A DNA stretch of 5,312 nt, taken from an uncultured Clostridia bacterium (GTDB lineage Bacteria > Bacillota > Clostridia > Oscillospirales > Ruminococcaceae). Every line of letters starts with the position of its first letter. Position 1 is the stretch's first letter. The notes under the pieces are model-generated. The model was not told the origin of the DNA, made no database searches, and saw only the letters and a program-made list of their open reading frames with translations. Where the stretch lies: contig CAMWLH010000174.1 of NCBI GenBank assembly GCA_947175045.1, forward strand, positions 1 through 5,312, read 5' to 3'. This document shows, one piece after another, positions 1 to 4,800 of the stretch. Both the position numbers and the translations under genes were made by a program.

Positions 1-49
1 ATATAATAAAATTTGTAAGAAATGTAAAAAAATAGCTGCAATTTCATGC

Positions 50-80
50 AAATTATATAATTTTGCTGACAAATATTTGT
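50..80. repeat. Two adjacent perfect AT-rich palindromes
   Basis: AAATTATATAATTT (50-63) and ACAAATATTTGT (69-80) are both perfect inverted repeats, with centres 18 bases apart. The first extends to GC/GC arms (48-66) if one T is skipped. AT-rich DNA yields palindromes by chance, but two perfect ones this long side by side are suggestive of binding sites for a dimeric regulator. No protein can be named. Confidence 0.35.
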
Positions 81-161
81 AAAGACCATCAGTTAAAAAC
101 CGAATCGCCGAAATCGAAAAAGACATTTCCCCGATATTTGTCTAAAAACATCCCCAAAATG

Positions 162-178
162 TTAAGATTCCGTTAAGA
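162..178 (+). promoter_or_regulatory. TTAAGA-N5-TTAAGA direct repeat, possible response-regulator site
   Basis: TTAAGA occurs at 162-167 and again at 173-178, an 11-base period. If the preceding G is included, both copies read GTTAAGA. OmpR/PhoB-family response regulators typically bind tandem direct repeats of one helical turn, so this is a plausible activator site. It lies about 43 bases upstream of the possible -10 TACAAT (221-226), which lacks a good -35 box, as activator-dependent promoters often do. Assignment to a particular regulator is not possible. Confidence 0.35.
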
Positions 179-263
179 ACCGCCCCGCGTCCCACGCGAA
201 TATTACGCCCGTCGGCATCATACAATTTAGCGGAGAAATAACGAACAAGCAGAACCATCAAAA

Positions 264-302
264 ATGAAAGGAGAGCCCCTGCGGGGGCGATCGCGGCTAT
301 GA
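264..302 (+). other. Possible 12-codon leader ORF with hairpin, ATGA overlap to next gene
   Basis: An ATG at 264 opens a 12-codon frame, MKGEPLRGRSRL, whose TGA (300-302) overlaps the ATG of the DUF4830-like gene (299-301) as ATGA, the classic geometry of translational coupling. Within it lie an AAAGGAG Shine-Dalgarno-like run (267-273) and a 5-bp hairpin GCCCC-TGCG-GGGGC (275-288). Two readings compete. In one, this is a translated leader peptide. In the other, the AAAGGAG serves the gene at 299 directly and the hairpin shortens its otherwise 25-base spacing to about 11. The leader has only a weak ribosome site of its own (GGAG at 232-235, too far away), so the second reading is at least as likely. 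Confidence 0.3.
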
Positions 303-739
303 CAGAGAAAAGACATCACTCGGGAAAAGCGCTGCTTATGGGGGTATTGCTGCTGCTTGTGGCGGCGGTGTGGGGCGTGATACGCCTGAACACGGTGAAC
401 AGCGGCGGAATAGAGGGAGCCACCAACGAGCAGCGGCTCGCCTACATAAACAGCTATGGCTGGGAGGTCGGCATAACGCACACCGACGTCCGCGAGGTGC
501 GTGTTCCGCTGGAGTTTGACGAGGTATACGAGAAGTACAACGATATACAGCGCGAGCAGGGCTTTGATCTGCGGAAATACCGCGCCTGCACGGTAAAAAA
601 GTATACCTATGCCATTGAAAACCCCTCCTCGGATTCCGTTCCTCTCTGCGCGAATCTGTTGGTGTACGAGGGCAGGATAATCGCCGCGGACATATCCTCC
701 GCCGAAGCCGAGGGAGTAGTGACAGTCCTCGCGAAATAG
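299..739 (+). CDS. Membrane-anchored DUF4830-like protein
   Basis: A 146-residue protein. A short basic N-terminus (residues 1-10) is followed by one hydrophobic segment (about 11-30), so it is probably anchored in the cytoplasmic membrane with the rest outside; no lipobox cysteine is seen. Residues 43-125 match what I remember of DUF4830: NEQRLAYINSYGWEV near the start, VPLEFDEVYEKYNDIQ, QGFDLRKY, then a KKYTYAIEN strand and NLLVYEGRIIAADISS. That domain is common in Clostridia and its role is unknown. The start is the only ATG available: no ATG, GTG or TTG lies in frame between it and the upstream stop at 239-241. Its ribosome site is unusual (AAAGGAG at 267-273, separated by a hairpin). 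The next gene follows after 64 bases with no terminator between, but with its own promoter. Family assignment is from memory of the conserved pattern. Confidence 0.85.
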   Translation: MTEKRHHSGKALLMGVLLLLVAAVWGVIRLNTVNSGGIEGATNEQRLAYINSYGWEVGITHTDVREVRVPLEFDEVYEKYNDIQREQGFDLRKYRACTVKKYTYAIENPSSDSVPLCANLLVYEGRIIAADISSAEAEGVVTVLAK

Positions 740-744
740 CCGCC

Positions 745-773
745 TTGACAAATCCCCCGAAAAGATATATAAT
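745..773 (+). promoter_or_regulatory. Consensus sigma-A promoter of the transglutaminase-like gene
   Basis: TTGACA (745-750), a 17-base spacer and TATAAT (768-773): both hexamers match the housekeeping consensus perfectly with ideal spacing. Transcription should begin near 780, leaving a leader of roughly 24 bases before the ATG at 804. The -35 box begins only 6 bases after the stop codon of the upstream gene. A second TATAAT at 779-784 has no matching -35. Confidence 0.85.
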
Positions 774-796
774 TAACATATAATCTTTTTTGGGGG
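754..796 (+). repeat. Inverted repeat spanning the promoter and ribosome site
   Basis: The left arm CCCCCGAAAAGAT (754-766) pairs with the right arm ATCTTTTTTGGGGG (783-796): five C-G pairs, one G-U, four A-U, and three more pairs after one bulged U. The right arm contains most of the ribosome site GGGGGTGA (792-799) of the gene at 804. The left arm lies upstream of the expected start of the local transcript, so only RNA reading through from the upstream gene would form the full stem and mask that ribosome site. Confidence 0.6.
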
Positions 797-803
797 TGAG
801 CGC

Positions 804-1940
804 ATGAAAAAACACAGCGCCGTGATAGCGGCATTGGCGCTTCTGTCCGTTGCGGCGGCATTTGCGGTAACGATCGCCTGCAATTCGGCGGCAAAAAGAA
901 CCCCCGATTTTGTGTTTTCCGACCCCTCGCCCGCCGTGGCGTCCACCGTTGAATCGGAACCCCCGCCGCTTCCGCCCGCGCAAACCGAGGAATCCTCCGA
1001 GATCGGCGGGGAACCGCAGGGATTGATCCCGTCCGTCATAACCTCAAACGACCCGAGAAATTTTTCAAAGATCGTCTTTGACGGCTTCGATATAATTATC
1101 GAGGGAGTAAGCGCCGACAGATTGATAGTTTCTGCCTGCCTGTTTTCCGACGGCGTAGAAGAGCCTGCGGAATATGACGGTGATAGTTACAGAATAGTAT
1201 TAAAGGATAAAAAAACCGATGGCGGCTTTGACACCATATATATTTACACCGCCGCCGGCGTCGTTCTGGATTACCGCGTGTGCGCCGCCCCCGACGGCTT
1301 CAAGTCGATAGATACATCCGATATCGCGGAAAACAATTTCCGCCTTGCGCAGACCCCCGCAGACCTCCCCATTGAGGGGGTATTGCAGTATATCACCCCC
1401 GACGGCGACCCGTCGAGGGCGAGGGAAGTCATGGCGCAGGTGGAGGAAATATCCGACAGGATATGCGAGGGGATCCCCGATGATTATGCCAAGGCGATGG
1501 CGATATCGGAATGGGTCGCCGAGAACATCTACTATGATTTTGACGCGAGCGAAAGCAGCGTTACCGCCGAAACGGTCTCGCTCTCTCACGTTCTGGAAAC
1601 GCACAGAACCGTGTGCGGCGGCTTTTCAAACATATATTCCGCTCTCTGCGCCGCGCAGGGTATAACCGTGTATAACGTTCAGGGGGAAGCGGTCAGCGAT
1701 GTTCTGAACAGCTTTGCGGAAACCGACACGGGCAGCTTTCACGAGTGGAATTACGCCGTTATCGACGGCAAGGGAGTATGGGCGGACGCCTGCTGGGAAA
1801 CCTACAACTATTACAGAGACGGACAGTATGTGTATGGAAAAACAAGGTCGAAATATTTTGATATTTCCGATTCCGTAATGTCCTACGATCACCGCGTCAA
1901 GGTCTGCTGGTCAAGAGATTATTATGCCGCAATAGAATAA
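804..1940 (+). CDS. Exported transglutaminase-like (cysteine protease fold) protein
   Basis: A 378-residue protein. Residues 1-26 form a signal sequence (basic MKKH, then an Ala-rich hydrophobic core). Cys26 in VTIACNS could be a lipidation site, though Thr at -3 is a weak lipobox. A Pro/Glu/Ser-rich linker (about 36-70) leads to a beta-rich region (about 75-180) and a transglutaminase-core-like domain (about 205-345). The catalytic triad is visible: Cys271 in RTVCGGFSNIYSALC, His313 in SFHEWNYAVIDG and Asp328 in WADACW. Proteins of this family act as transglutaminases, peptidases or amidases at the cell surface; the substrate cannot be read from sequence. The start is supported by GGGGGTGA at 792-799, five bases ahead, and by a consensus promoter. 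It follows the DUF4830-like gene on the same strand and ends at a shared terminator facing tcdA. The fold assignment is firm, the biochemical role open. Confidence 0.9.
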   Translation: MKKHSAVIAALALLSVAAAFAVTIACNSAAKRTPDFVFSDPSPAVASTVESEPPPLPPAQTEESSEIGGEPQGLIPSVITSNDPRNFSKIVFDGFDIIIEGVSADRLIVSACLFSDGVEEPAEYDGDSYRIVLKDKKTDGGFDTIYIYTAAGVVLDYRVCAAPDGFKSIDTSDIAENNFRLAQTPADLPIEGVLQYITPDGDPSRAREVMAQVEEISDRICEGIPDDYAKAMAISEWVAENIYYDFDASESSVTAETVSLSHVLETHRTVCGGFSNIYSALCAAQGITVYNVQGEAVSDVLNSFAETDTGSFHEWNYAVIDGKGVWADACWETYNYYRDGQYVYGKTRSKYFDISDSVMSYDHRVKVCWSRDYYAAIE

Positions 1941-1978
1941 AAAAACCGCCCGCGATCCCGCGGGCGATTATTATTTTA
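1941..1978. terminator. Bidirectional intrinsic terminator between convergent genes
   Basis: CGCCCGCG (1947-1954), loop ATCC, CGCGGGCG (1959-1966): an 8-bp perfect GC stem. On the minus strand it is followed by GTTTTTTT (the A-run at 1938-1945), a textbook terminator for tcdA. On the plus strand it is followed by ATTATTATTTT, a weaker U-rich tail that overlaps the last codons and stop of tcdA. It therefore serves both the transglutaminase-like gene and tcdA. Confidence 0.9.
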
Positions 1979-2690
1979 ATGAAGAAGCTCCCGTGATATC
2001 CTTAACGACCTCCCCCGCGATAATAAGCCCGACCACAGGCGGAACGAACGCGGTGCTCCCGGGTATCGCTTTCCCTTTTGGGGAGCTCTCCCCGCTTTCC
2101 GCGGGAACAAGCGGCTTTTCCTTCGAGTAAACCACCTTAAGCGCCTTAACACCGCGTTTTTTCAGCTCGTACCGCATAACTCTCGCGAGCGGGCAGACTG
2201 AGGTCGAGTAGATATCGCCGACCTCAAACGCGGTCGGGTCGAGCTTGTTTCCCGCGCCCATCGCGCTTATAACAGGCACTCCCGCGGACTGCGCGCGCAT
2301 GACCAGTTCGATTTTTCCCGTAACCGTGTCTATCGCGTCAACGACATAATCGTATTGCGTGAAGTCAAACTCCGAGGCGGTTTCGGGAGTAAAAAAGGTA
2401 TTATGCAGCGTGAGCTTCAGGTTCGGGTTGATATCCTGCAGCCGCTCCGCCGCAGCTTCGGTCTTGTACCTGCCTACGGTGCTGTGCAGCGCGATTATCT
2501 GACGGTTTATATTGGATTCGCTCACTGTGTCGTTATCGATCAGGTCAAGCGCTCCTATGCCGCTTCTCGCCAGCGCTTCGGCGGTATACCCGCCGACTCC
2601 GCCTATCCCGAAAACAGCGACCCTCGCCGCCGACAGGCGCTTCATTGCGCCGCTGCCCAGAATTAGCTCCGTTCGTGAAAAAATGTTCAT
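1971..2690 (-). CDS. tcdA: tRNA threonylcarbamoyladenosine dehydratase (TcdA/CsdL/YgdL)
   Basis: A 239-residue cytoplasmic ThiF/MoeB/E1-superfamily enzyme. TcdA uses ATP to cyclise the t6A modification at position 37 of ANN-decoding tRNAs into ct6A, which improves decoding. Visible features: the family N-terminus FSRTELILGSGAM, a nucleotide-binding loop VFGIGGVGGY (residues 26-35, GxGGxG), Asp52 after the second strand, the SNINRQ motif with Arg63, Lys76, the VVDAIDTVTGK segment with Asp121, then SAMGAGNKLDP (142-152) and CPLARVMRYELKKRG (166-180). The last two separate the TcdA/YgdL type from MoeB and ThiF, as does the lack of the zinc-binding CxxC pairs of those enzymes. Length is usual for the short Firmicute form. 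The start is supported by AGAGG five bases upstream. No sulfur-relay partner (csdA/csdE) lies in the window. Transcription ends at the terminator shared with the convergent transglutaminase-like gene. Confidence 0.92.
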   Translation of the reverse strand: MNIFSRTELILGSGAMKRLSAARVAVFGIGGVGGYTAEALARSGIGALDLIDNDTVSESNINRQIIALHSTVGRYKTEAAAERLQDINPNLKLTLHNTFFTPETASEFDFTQYDYVVDAIDTVTGKIELVMRAQSAGVPVISAMGAGNKLDPTAFEVGDIYSTSVCPLARVMRYELKKRGVKALKVVYSKEKPLVPAESGESSPKGKAIPGSTAFVPPVVGLIIAGEVVKDITGASSLK

Positions 2691-2859
2691 CTTCGCCTCT
2701 TACCTAAAAAAATTTTCGCGACCCGCCCGACGCGGCGCGCATCGCAGCCCCGCGGCACGCGCCCCCGGAAAATTTTACTGGGTGGTCGTTTCACTGTTCT
2801 TGGCGAGCGTCCCTTTGCTGCGTAAGCGAAAAATCGTTTTGAGCTCTGTACAGTATCGC
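2691..2859. other. Intergenic stretch with GC-rich core flanked by AAAATTTT
   Basis: This 169-base gap lies between tcdA and the small HDSCGGQ gene, both on the minus strand. A roughly 50-base core (about 2717-2768) is almost wholly G and C and is bordered on both sides by A-run/TTTT palindromes (AAAATTTT at 2709-2716 and 2769-2776). Within it GGCGCG (2734-2739) can pair with CGCGCC (2758-2763), enclosing a small GCC-CCGC-GGC hairpin (2747-2756). The remaining part to 2859 has a CTGTACAG palindrome (2846-2853). No clear terminator for the upstream gene and no convincing promoter for tcdA were found. It may be a structured RNA or a dispersed intergenic repeat; no known family is recognised. 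Confidence 0.4.
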
Positions 2860-3087
2860 TCAATCATTGTGTTTTTTTACCGTATAGAATTGCTTGTTGT
2901 CGGGAGTAAACTTTATTTTGACACCCAGTTCCGCGAAAAACGCTGTAATATATTCAGTGATATTCTCTCCGCTCTTATCCAGCGAGAAGGACTGCCCTCC
3001 GCAGCTGTCGTGGGAATGCAGTTCAGCTGAGAATTTATCCGCCAATTCCCTTTTTAGCTGCGCGATCTCCACCGTAGAAATAATCAT
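2860..3087 (-). CDS. Small HDSCGGQ-motif protein of unknown function
   Basis: A 75-residue soluble protein with no signal peptide or membrane segment. An N-terminal helix (about 5-19, EIAQLKRELADKF) is followed by a His-rich/Cys motif HSHDSCGGQSFSLD (24-37), a second helix (about 41-53) and a short strand pair to the end. The layout recalls small Firmicute proteins annotated as the RDAC family, which carry RDACGGQ-like sequence at the same place; that link is from memory and uncertain. The single Cys29 flanked by His24, His26 and Asp27 could bind metal or be redox active, which is inference. The start is supported by GGAGGGG (3095-3101) at good spacing. It lies 22 bases after the XRE regulator and is almost surely cotranscribed with it. 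Confidence 0.75.
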   Translation of the reverse strand: MIISTVEIAQLKRELADKFSAELHSHDSCGGQSFSLDKSGENITEYITAFFAELGVKIKFTPDNKQFYTVKKHND

Positions 3088-3109
3088 AGCTCCGCCCCTC
3101 CATAATACA

Positions 3110-3514
3110 TTATTTTTTGCGATCTGTCAAGTCTTCTGTGTTTATTTTTTTGCGGTCGCTTTCTTTCGCTTGCGATATTGCTTCATACTGCTGTTTTTGC
3201 AATTTCAGCAGCTCAAATATATGATATTCTATTTTGCCCTTGTTGCGTTCGGAAAGCTGCCGCCATGATTCAACCAATGCTTTCTCCTCATCTGTCAGCG
3301 GTTTATTTTTTATTAACGGACTGCGCCCCGCCAGATAATCCAGACTTACATTATAATATTCCGCCAGCATTATAGCGCGTGAAAAAGGCAGTTCGCTTTC
3401 ACCCTTTTCATATCTTCCGTAATATTGCGCGGTTGTGCCAAGATATTCCGCAATTTCTGCCTGTGTCTTGTCCGCGTCCTCACGCAGATCTCTGAGCCGC
3501 TGATACATAGCCAT
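3110..3514 (-). CDS. XRE-family helix-turn-helix transcriptional regulator
   Basis: A 134-residue DNA-binding protein. Residues 4-62 form a Cro/C1-type HTH domain: RLRDLREDADKTQAEIAEYLG for helices 1-2, TTAQYYGRYEKGES for the recognition helix and turn, then ELPFSRAIMLAEYYNVSLDYLAGR, the standard end of the domain. Residues 73-115 are charged and helical, probably a dimerisation segment, and the tail (116-134) is Lys/Asp-rich and looks disordered. There is no peptidase or sensor domain, so the inducer is unknown. The ribosome site AAGGAG (plus-strand 3519-3524) is only 4 bases from this ATG and 10 from the second (codon 3, at 3508), so either start is possible. It is divergent from the lipoprotein gene, with a perfect palindrome between them, and heads an operon with the HDSCGGQ gene. 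It may act on itself and on the divergent promoter. Confidence 0.92.
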   Translation of the reverse strand: MAMYQRLRDLREDADKTQAEIAEYLGTTAQYYGRYEKGESELPFSRAIMLAEYYNVSLDYLAGRSPLIKNKPLTDEEKALVESWRQLSERNKGKIEYHIFELLKLQKQQYEAISQAKESDRKKINTEDLTDRKK

Positions 3515-3538
3515 TACACTCCTTTTTGAAAAAATATT

Positions 3539-3550
3539 ATCATATATGAT
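3539..3550. promoter_or_regulatory. Perfect palindrome ATCATATATGAT, candidate XRE operator
   Basis: A 12-base perfect inverted repeat lies 25 bases upstream of the XRE start codon and 8 bases upstream of the -35 box of the divergent lipoprotein promoter. Dimeric XRE regulators often bind such short dyads next to their own gene. On the minus strand the palindrome also contains TATGAT, a possible -10 for the regulator. Binding is inferred from position and symmetry only. Confidence 0.45.
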
Positions 3551-3558
3551 TAAAGGGG

Positions 3559-3587
3559 TTGACTTTTTAACTGTTTTAGATTATAAT
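3559..3587 (+). promoter_or_regulatory. Sigma-A promoter of the lipoprotein/TM2 operon
   Basis: TTGACT (3559-3564), a 17-base spacer and TATAAT (3582-3587): eleven of twelve consensus bases at ideal spacing. Transcription should start near 3594, giving a leader of about 47 bases. That leader contains GGTAAT twice (3594-3599 and 3615-3620), 21 bases apart, i.e. two helical turns. Confidence 0.85.
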
Positions 3588-3640
3588 ATAAAAGGTAATC
3601 AATCTTATTAAATTGGTAATAACGAAAGGAGAATGTAGCG

Positions 3641-4216
3641 ATGTTATTGAAAAGAAAGAATGGCATTGAGCTGCCGAAAAAGGGAGCGCGTGTTTTAACG
3701 CTGTTGATAATAGCGGGTATGGCACTTTCATTTACGTCATGTAAGTCTATTGTTGAAACACTGAATGAAACCGCTTCGGAGATAAACAGCACAATATCAA
3801 ATGTTTCAGATGCTGCTTCACAAAAGGATAGTGAATTTTTCGGCGATGAAACGTCGCAGTCGGATATGCCATCGTCAGTGGAAACCGCTGATACCAAAGA
3901 TGTGAGCGGCACGGAAGAATCCGTTTTTCAATCAAATGAGGAATCACGACCTGTCGTCGGTATTCGTCCCGAATTTAAGGAAGCGATGGATAGTTATGAA
4001 GAGTTTTATAAAGAATATGTCGATTTTCTTAAGAGATACGAAAGCTCTGATAATGCTTTAAGTATGATTACAGATTATATGGATTATTTATCAAAATATG
4101 CGGAAATGGGCGAAAAATTGAACGCTCTTAATACAAGCGAACTATCTGAGGAAGAAACCGCTTATTATATGGAGGTCATGGCTCGCATAACAAAACTTCT
4201 TAGTGAATTATATTAA
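3641..4216 (+). CDS. Lipoprotein with DUF6591-like C-terminal domain
   Basis: A 191-residue predicted lipoprotein. A rather long basic n-region (1-17) precedes a hydrophobic stretch (18-31) and a lipobox FTSC, giving Cys34 as the lipidated residue. Residues 35-105 are Ser/Thr/Glu/Asp-rich, low in complexity and probably an extended linker. Residues 107-191 form a helical domain opening with GIRPEFKEAMDSYEEFYKEY, which matches my memory of DUF6591, found in Clostridia lipoproteins with no known role. AAAGGAGA (3625-3632) supports the start. A dead-end ATG-TAG pair (3633-3638) sits between that site and the true ATG. The gene shares a promoter and strand with the zinc-ribbon/TM2 gene 47 bases downstream. 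Its A+T content is visibly higher than that of the genes at 299-2690. Confidence 0.85.
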   Translation: MLLKRKNGIELPKKGARVLTLLIIAGMALSFTSCKSIVETLNETASEINSTISNVSDAASQKDSEFFGDETSQSDMPSSVETADTKDVSGTEESVFQSNEESRPVVGIRPEFKEAMDSYEEFYKEYVDFLKRYESSDNALSMITDYMDYLSKYAEMGEKLNALNTSELSEEETAYYMEVMARITKLLSELY

Positions 4217-4222
4217 GATTTG

Positions 4223-4239
4223 TTCAAAGGGCTTTTGAA
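4223..4239 (+). repeat. Short inverted repeat in the lipoprotein-TM2 gap
   Basis: TTCAAA (4223-4228) and TTTGAA (4234-4239) form a 6-bp AU-rich stem with a GGGCT loop, just after the lipoprotein stop. It is too weak and lacks the U-run to end transcription. It may be an RNA-processing or stability element, or chance. Confidence 0.25.
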
Positions 4240-4263
4240 ACATTATACATCTGGAGGGTAAAA

Positions 4264-4749
4264 ATGGAAACAAATATAACCGAAAAGGAAACTCAGACAA
4301 CGCAGCAGCCTATTCAGCAGGCGGCAGCACAGCAGCCCATACAAACTGTACCACAGCAGCCCATGCAGCCTGCGGCAGCCCCCGGCACGGGGACAGTTTT
4401 CTGCAAATTCTGCGGCAGTCAGATAGCGGCGGAGGCGGTCATTTGTACTCACTGCGGGCGTCAGGTGGAGCAGCTTCAAAGCGCACAGGCGGTGCAACCA
4501 CAGGTTATTATCAACAATAGCAACAGTAACGTTAACACCAACACGGTTTATGTCCCAATGGGGAAGCCTAAAAACAAGTGGGTAGCGCTTATACTTTGCT
4601 TTTTCTTTGGAGTGTTTGGTATACATCGCTTCTACGAGGGAAAAATAGGCACGGGGATTATCTGGTTCTTTACGCTTGGTTTATTTGGGATAGGTGCTTT
4701 TATTGACTTTATACGAATCTTATTTAAGCCCAATCCATATTATGTTTAA
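4264..4749 (+). CDS. Zinc-ribbon and TM2-domain membrane protein
   Basis: A 161-residue membrane protein in four parts. Residues 1-42 are a Gln/Pro/Ala-rich, probably disordered segment with three QQP(I/M) units. Residues 45-66 are a zinc ribbon with two CxxC knuckles, Cys47/Cys50 (FCKFCGSQ) and Cys61/Cys64 (ICTHCGRQ). Residues 67-103 form an Asn/Ser-rich linker (IINNSNSNVNTNT). Residues 104-154 are a TM2 domain: KNKWVALILCFFFGVFGIHRFYEGKIG with the family's G-HRFY motif at 119-124, then a second helix ending in the conserved DFIRIL (148-153). The zinc ribbon and N-terminus should be cytoplasmic. TM2 proteins are widespread and mostly uncharacterised, and zinc-ribbon/TM2 fusions are common in Clostridia. 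GGAGGG (4253-4258) supports the start. It is the second gene of the lipoprotein operon and is followed by a strong terminator. Confidence 0.92.
   Translation: METNITEKETQTTQQPIQQAAAQQPIQTVPQQPMQPAAAPGTGTVFCKFCGSQIAAEAVICTHCGRQVEQLQSAQAVQPQVIINNSNSNVNTNTVYVPMGKPKNKWVALILCFFFGVFGIHRFYEGKIGTGIIWFFTLGLFGIGAFIDFIRILFKPNPYYV
4303..4365 (+). repeat. Degenerate CAGCAGCC (Gln-Gln-Pro) repeat in the TM2 gene
   Basis: CAG-CAG-CC units begin at 4303, 4330 and 4354 and encode QQPI, QQPI and QQPM, separated by short Gln/Ala/Val runs. The units are irregularly spaced (27 and 24 bases), so this is a low-complexity coding tract that could vary in length between strains. Confidence 0.6.
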
Positions 4750-4755
4750 ATAAGC

Positions 4756-4789
4756 AAAGACCGCCCGCGGAACCCCGCGGGCGGTCTTT
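4756..4789. terminator. Bidirectional intrinsic terminator, 15-bp perfect stem
   Basis: The left arm 4756-4770 (AAAGACCGCCCGCGG), loop AACC and right arm 4775-4789 pair without a mismatch. The A and U runs are built into the stem ends (AAAGA/TCTTT), so the element works in both directions: for the TM2 gene on the plus strand and for the FTR-like gene on the minus strand (whose stop is at 4801). The U-tract beyond the stem is short on both sides. Confidence 0.9.
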
Positions 4790-4800
4790 CGTATCAAGCC

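Larger units (their letters stand above)
1..298. other. AT-rich gene-free leader region with several dyads
   Basis: No credible coding frame is seen on either strand. The left 180 bases are very A+T rich; the part from about 181 on is more G+C rich. Visible structure, left to right: a perfect 14-base palindrome AAATTATATAATTT (50-63), a perfect 12-base palindrome ACAAATATTTGT (69-80), a direct repeat TTAAGA-N5-TTAAGA (162-178), a short dyad CGCGT-CCC-ACGCG (186-198) and a possible -10 hexamer TACAAT (221-226). The region probably holds the control sequences of the gene at 299 and possibly of a divergent gene off the left edge. No clear -35 box accompanies TACAAT, so promoter placement is tentative. 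Confidence 0.6.

Noticed and set aside
287..294. GCGATCGC palindrome
   Set aside because: It is an 8-base palindrome seen once only in this window and explained by local GC-rich sequence next to the leader hairpin.
779..784. Second TATAAT downstream of the promoter at 745-773
   Set aside because: The position 17 bases upstream (756-761) reads CCCGAA, not a -35 box, and the hexamer sits at the expected transcription start of the better promoter.
227..983. Long minus-strand open frames (227-751 and 336-983)
   Set aside because: They lie antisense to the DUF4830-like gene and the start of the transglutaminase-like gene, are Arg/Pro/Gly-rich without recognisable domains, and have no good ribosome site. 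They are shadows of GC-rich coding sequence.
1200..1604. Minus-strand open frame inside the transglutaminase-like gene
   Set aside because: It is wholly antisense to a gene with a recognisable catalytic domain and has no domain features of its own.
2703..2859. tRNA or known riboswitch in the GC-rich gap
   Set aside because: No T-loop GGTTCGA-type sequence, cloverleaf or recognisable riboswitch core was found on either strand.
2512..3030. Plus-strand open frame of 172 codons covering the tcdA upstream gap
   Set aside because: Both ends are antisense to tcdA and the HDSCGGQ gene, the middle translates GC-rich non-coding DNA, and no ribosome site or known motif is present.
3633..3638. ATG-TAG start-stop pair just before the lipoprotein start
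   Set aside because: It is only one base from the GGAG of the ribosome site, too close for efficient initiation, and is likely chance in AT-rich leader DNA.
4303..4365. CRISPR-like or tandem repeat array
   Set aside because: The CAGCAGCC units are coding, irregularly spaced and explained by a Gln/Pro-rich protein segment.
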